Assembly (NCBI GenBank): GCA_012735335.1
Contig: JAAYHO010000139.1
Coordinates: forward strand, 1 to 5,622
DNA from: Gammaproteobacteria bacterium
Lineage (GTDB): Bacteria > Pseudomonadota > Gammaproteobacteria > Pseudomonadales > Pseudomonadaceae
DNA length: 5,622 nt
Reading direction: 5' to 3'
Positions 4,953 to 5,622 of this stretch are shown piece by piece. The notes beneath the pieces are model-generated. The model was given only the letters and a program-made list of their open reading frames with translations. It was not told where the DNA came from and searched no databases. The position numbers and the translations under genes are program-made. Within the stretch, counting starts at the first letter, position 1; each line of letters begins with the position of its first letter.

Positions 4953-5435
4953 ATGAGCAAACAAAAGAAATCCCAGCCCGGCGGCGGCACCATTGCGCTG
5001 AACAAACGGGCCAAACACGAATACTTCATCGAGCAGCGCTTCGAAGCGGGGGTCGCCCTTGCCGGTTGGGAAGTGAAAAGTCTGCGCGCAGGCAAGGCCC
5101 AGCTGGTGGACAGCTACATCCTGCTGAAGGATGGCGAGGCCTACCTGTTCGGCGCACATATCACCCCGCTGCAGACCGCCAGCACCCACGTCATCGCCGA
5201 CCCGATCCGCACCCGCAAACTGCTGCTGCACGCCAAGGAACTGGACAAGATCATCGCCGGTGTCGAACAGAAGGGTTACAGCTGCGTGCCGCTGGCGCTG
5301 TACTGGAAGAAGCACCTGGTAAAATGCGAGATCGCCCTGGTCAAGGGCAAGAAGGATTACCACAAGCGCGCCACCGAGAAGGACCGTGACTGGGATCGCG
5401 AGAAGCAAAGGCTGGTACGCGAAGCTAACCGCTGA
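4953..5435 (+). CDS. smpB: SmpB, tmRNA-binding protein
   Basis: Essential partner of tmRNA in trans-translation. It binds the tRNA-like domain of ssrA RNA, and its tail enters the empty mRNA channel of stalled ribosomes. The product is 160 aa, the normal length (P. aeruginosa about 159). The OB-like barrel spans about residues 12-135, with [21 protein letters not shown] (13-33; TIA..NK and YFIE conserved), [11 protein letters not shown] (38-48), [13 protein letters not shown] (61-73) and [10 protein letters not shown] (84-93). The tail from about residue 134, with [20 protein letters not shown], is basic and helix-forming as in the family. The ATG at 4953 aligns with family N-termini (MSKQKK...). 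No Shine-Dalgarno precedes it (ACGCGCCC), consistent with leaderless initiation. ssrA starts 79 nt downstream on the same strand, the same adjacency as in E. coli. Confidence 0.98.
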   Translation: MSKQKKSQPGGGTIALNKRAKHEYFIEQRFEAGVALAGWEVKSLRAGKAQLVDSYILLKDGEAYLFGAHITPLQTASTHVIADPIRTRKLLLHAKELDKIIAGVEQKGYSCVPLALYWKKHLVKCEIALVKGKKDYHKRATEKDRDWDREKQRLVREANR

Positions 5436-5445
5436 GCACAGCCGC

Positions 5446-5474
5446 TGTACGCCGGGGAACCTTTCCCGTAGAAT
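5446..5474 (+). promoter_or_regulatory. Probable promoter of ssrA
   Basis: TAGAAT (5469-5474) matches 5 of 6 bases of the -10 consensus. TGTACG (5446-5451), 17 nt upstream, is a poor -35 (3 of 6). A start near 5481 gives a precursor leader of about 34 nt, to be removed by RNase P at the mature tmRNA 5' end. This leader contains AGTACCA twice (5491-5497 and 5500-5506). Read-through from smpB is also possible, since no terminator is seen between the genes. Confidence 0.6.
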
Positions 5475-5514
5475 GGCGTCTGATTCATCGAGTACCACAA
5501 GTACCAAGGGTTTT

Positions 5515-5622
5515 GGGGCCGATCAGGATTCGACGACGGTTACAAAGCTTGAGGGGCATGCCGAGTTGGTAACAGAACTCGTAAATCCACTGTTGCAAAC
5601 TAATAGTTGCCAACGACGACAA
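5515..5622 (+). ncRNA. ssrA: tmRNA (10Sa RNA), 5' part, cut by the window edge
   Basis: RNA acting as both tRNA-Ala and mRNA to rescue stalled ribosomes and tag the nascent chain for proteolysis. The mature 5' end is set at GGGGCC (5515), the acceptor-stem strand, followed by the characteristic GGATTCGACG. The first pseudoknot region contains a 6-bp stem, CGAGTT (5562-5567) with AACTCG (5576-5581). The tag reading frame resumes after TAATAGTT at GCC (5609-5611) and reads Ala-Asn-Asp-Asp before the edge. This fits the Pseudomonas tag ANDDNYALAA, though only the first four residues are visible. About 108 nt are present; pseudoknots 2-4 and the tRNA-like 3' end with T-arm and CCA lie outside. 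A classical integration site for mobile elements, the ssrA 3' end, would also be outside. Confidence 0.97.

Noticed and set aside
4938..5507. 189-aa minus-strand frame opposite smpB
   Set aside because: Antisense shadow of smpB; it also covers the ssrA promoter region and has no recognisable domain.

Overview
This window reads as a chromosomal core segment of a gammaproteobacterium in or near the genus Pseudomonas. The evidence is the gene order (dnaK, grpE | recN | fur | omlA/bamE | rnfH, ratA | smpB), the strong match of the Fur, DnaK and OmlA products to what I remember of their P. aeruginosa counterparts, and GC-rich third codon positions. No mobile element, CRISPR array, tRNA gene or foreign-looking segment is visible. 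No stretch over 300 bases lacks a gene.

Layout. Positions 1-515 (minus) hold the 5' part of dnaK, which runs off the left edge. grpE (605-1186, minus) lies just upstream of it, so the two form a heat-shock operon. Next is a compact divergent control region (1187-1341). It carries a near-consensus sigma-32 promoter for grpE-dnaK and, back to back, a sigma-70-type promoter for recN whose -10 box is covered by a LexA (SOS) operator. recN (1342-3009, plus) converges on fur (3079-3486, minus) across a strong hairpin. fur is divergent from omlA/bamE (3582-4019, plus). omlA converges on the minus-strand pair ratA-rnfH (4793 down to 4058) across a second hairpin with a C(UCCG)G tetraloop. smpB (4953-5435, plus) is divergent from ratA and is followed by ssrA (tmRNA, from 5515), whose 3' half lies beyond the right edge.

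Functional logic. The segment is dense in stress and quality-control functions: protein folding (DnaK/GrpE), double-strand-break repair (RecN), iron homeostasis (Fur), outer-membrane assembly (BamE/OmlA), ribosome-associated RatA with the ubiquitin-fold RnfH, and trans-translation (SmpB plus tmRNA). Heat shock and SOS controls meet in one 155-bp intergenic region.

Nothing here looks like a wholly new system. The points most worth a second look are regulatory. (1) The two -35 elements of the grpE and recN promoters form a perfect 9-bp inverted repeat. (2) A chain of tiny ORFs ahead of ratA, linked to each other and to ratA by ATGA overlaps, carries the only good Shine-Dalgarno sequence in that leader. 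(3) smpB has a TATAAT box only 8 nt before its ATG and no Shine-Dalgarno sequence, which suggests a leaderless mRNA.
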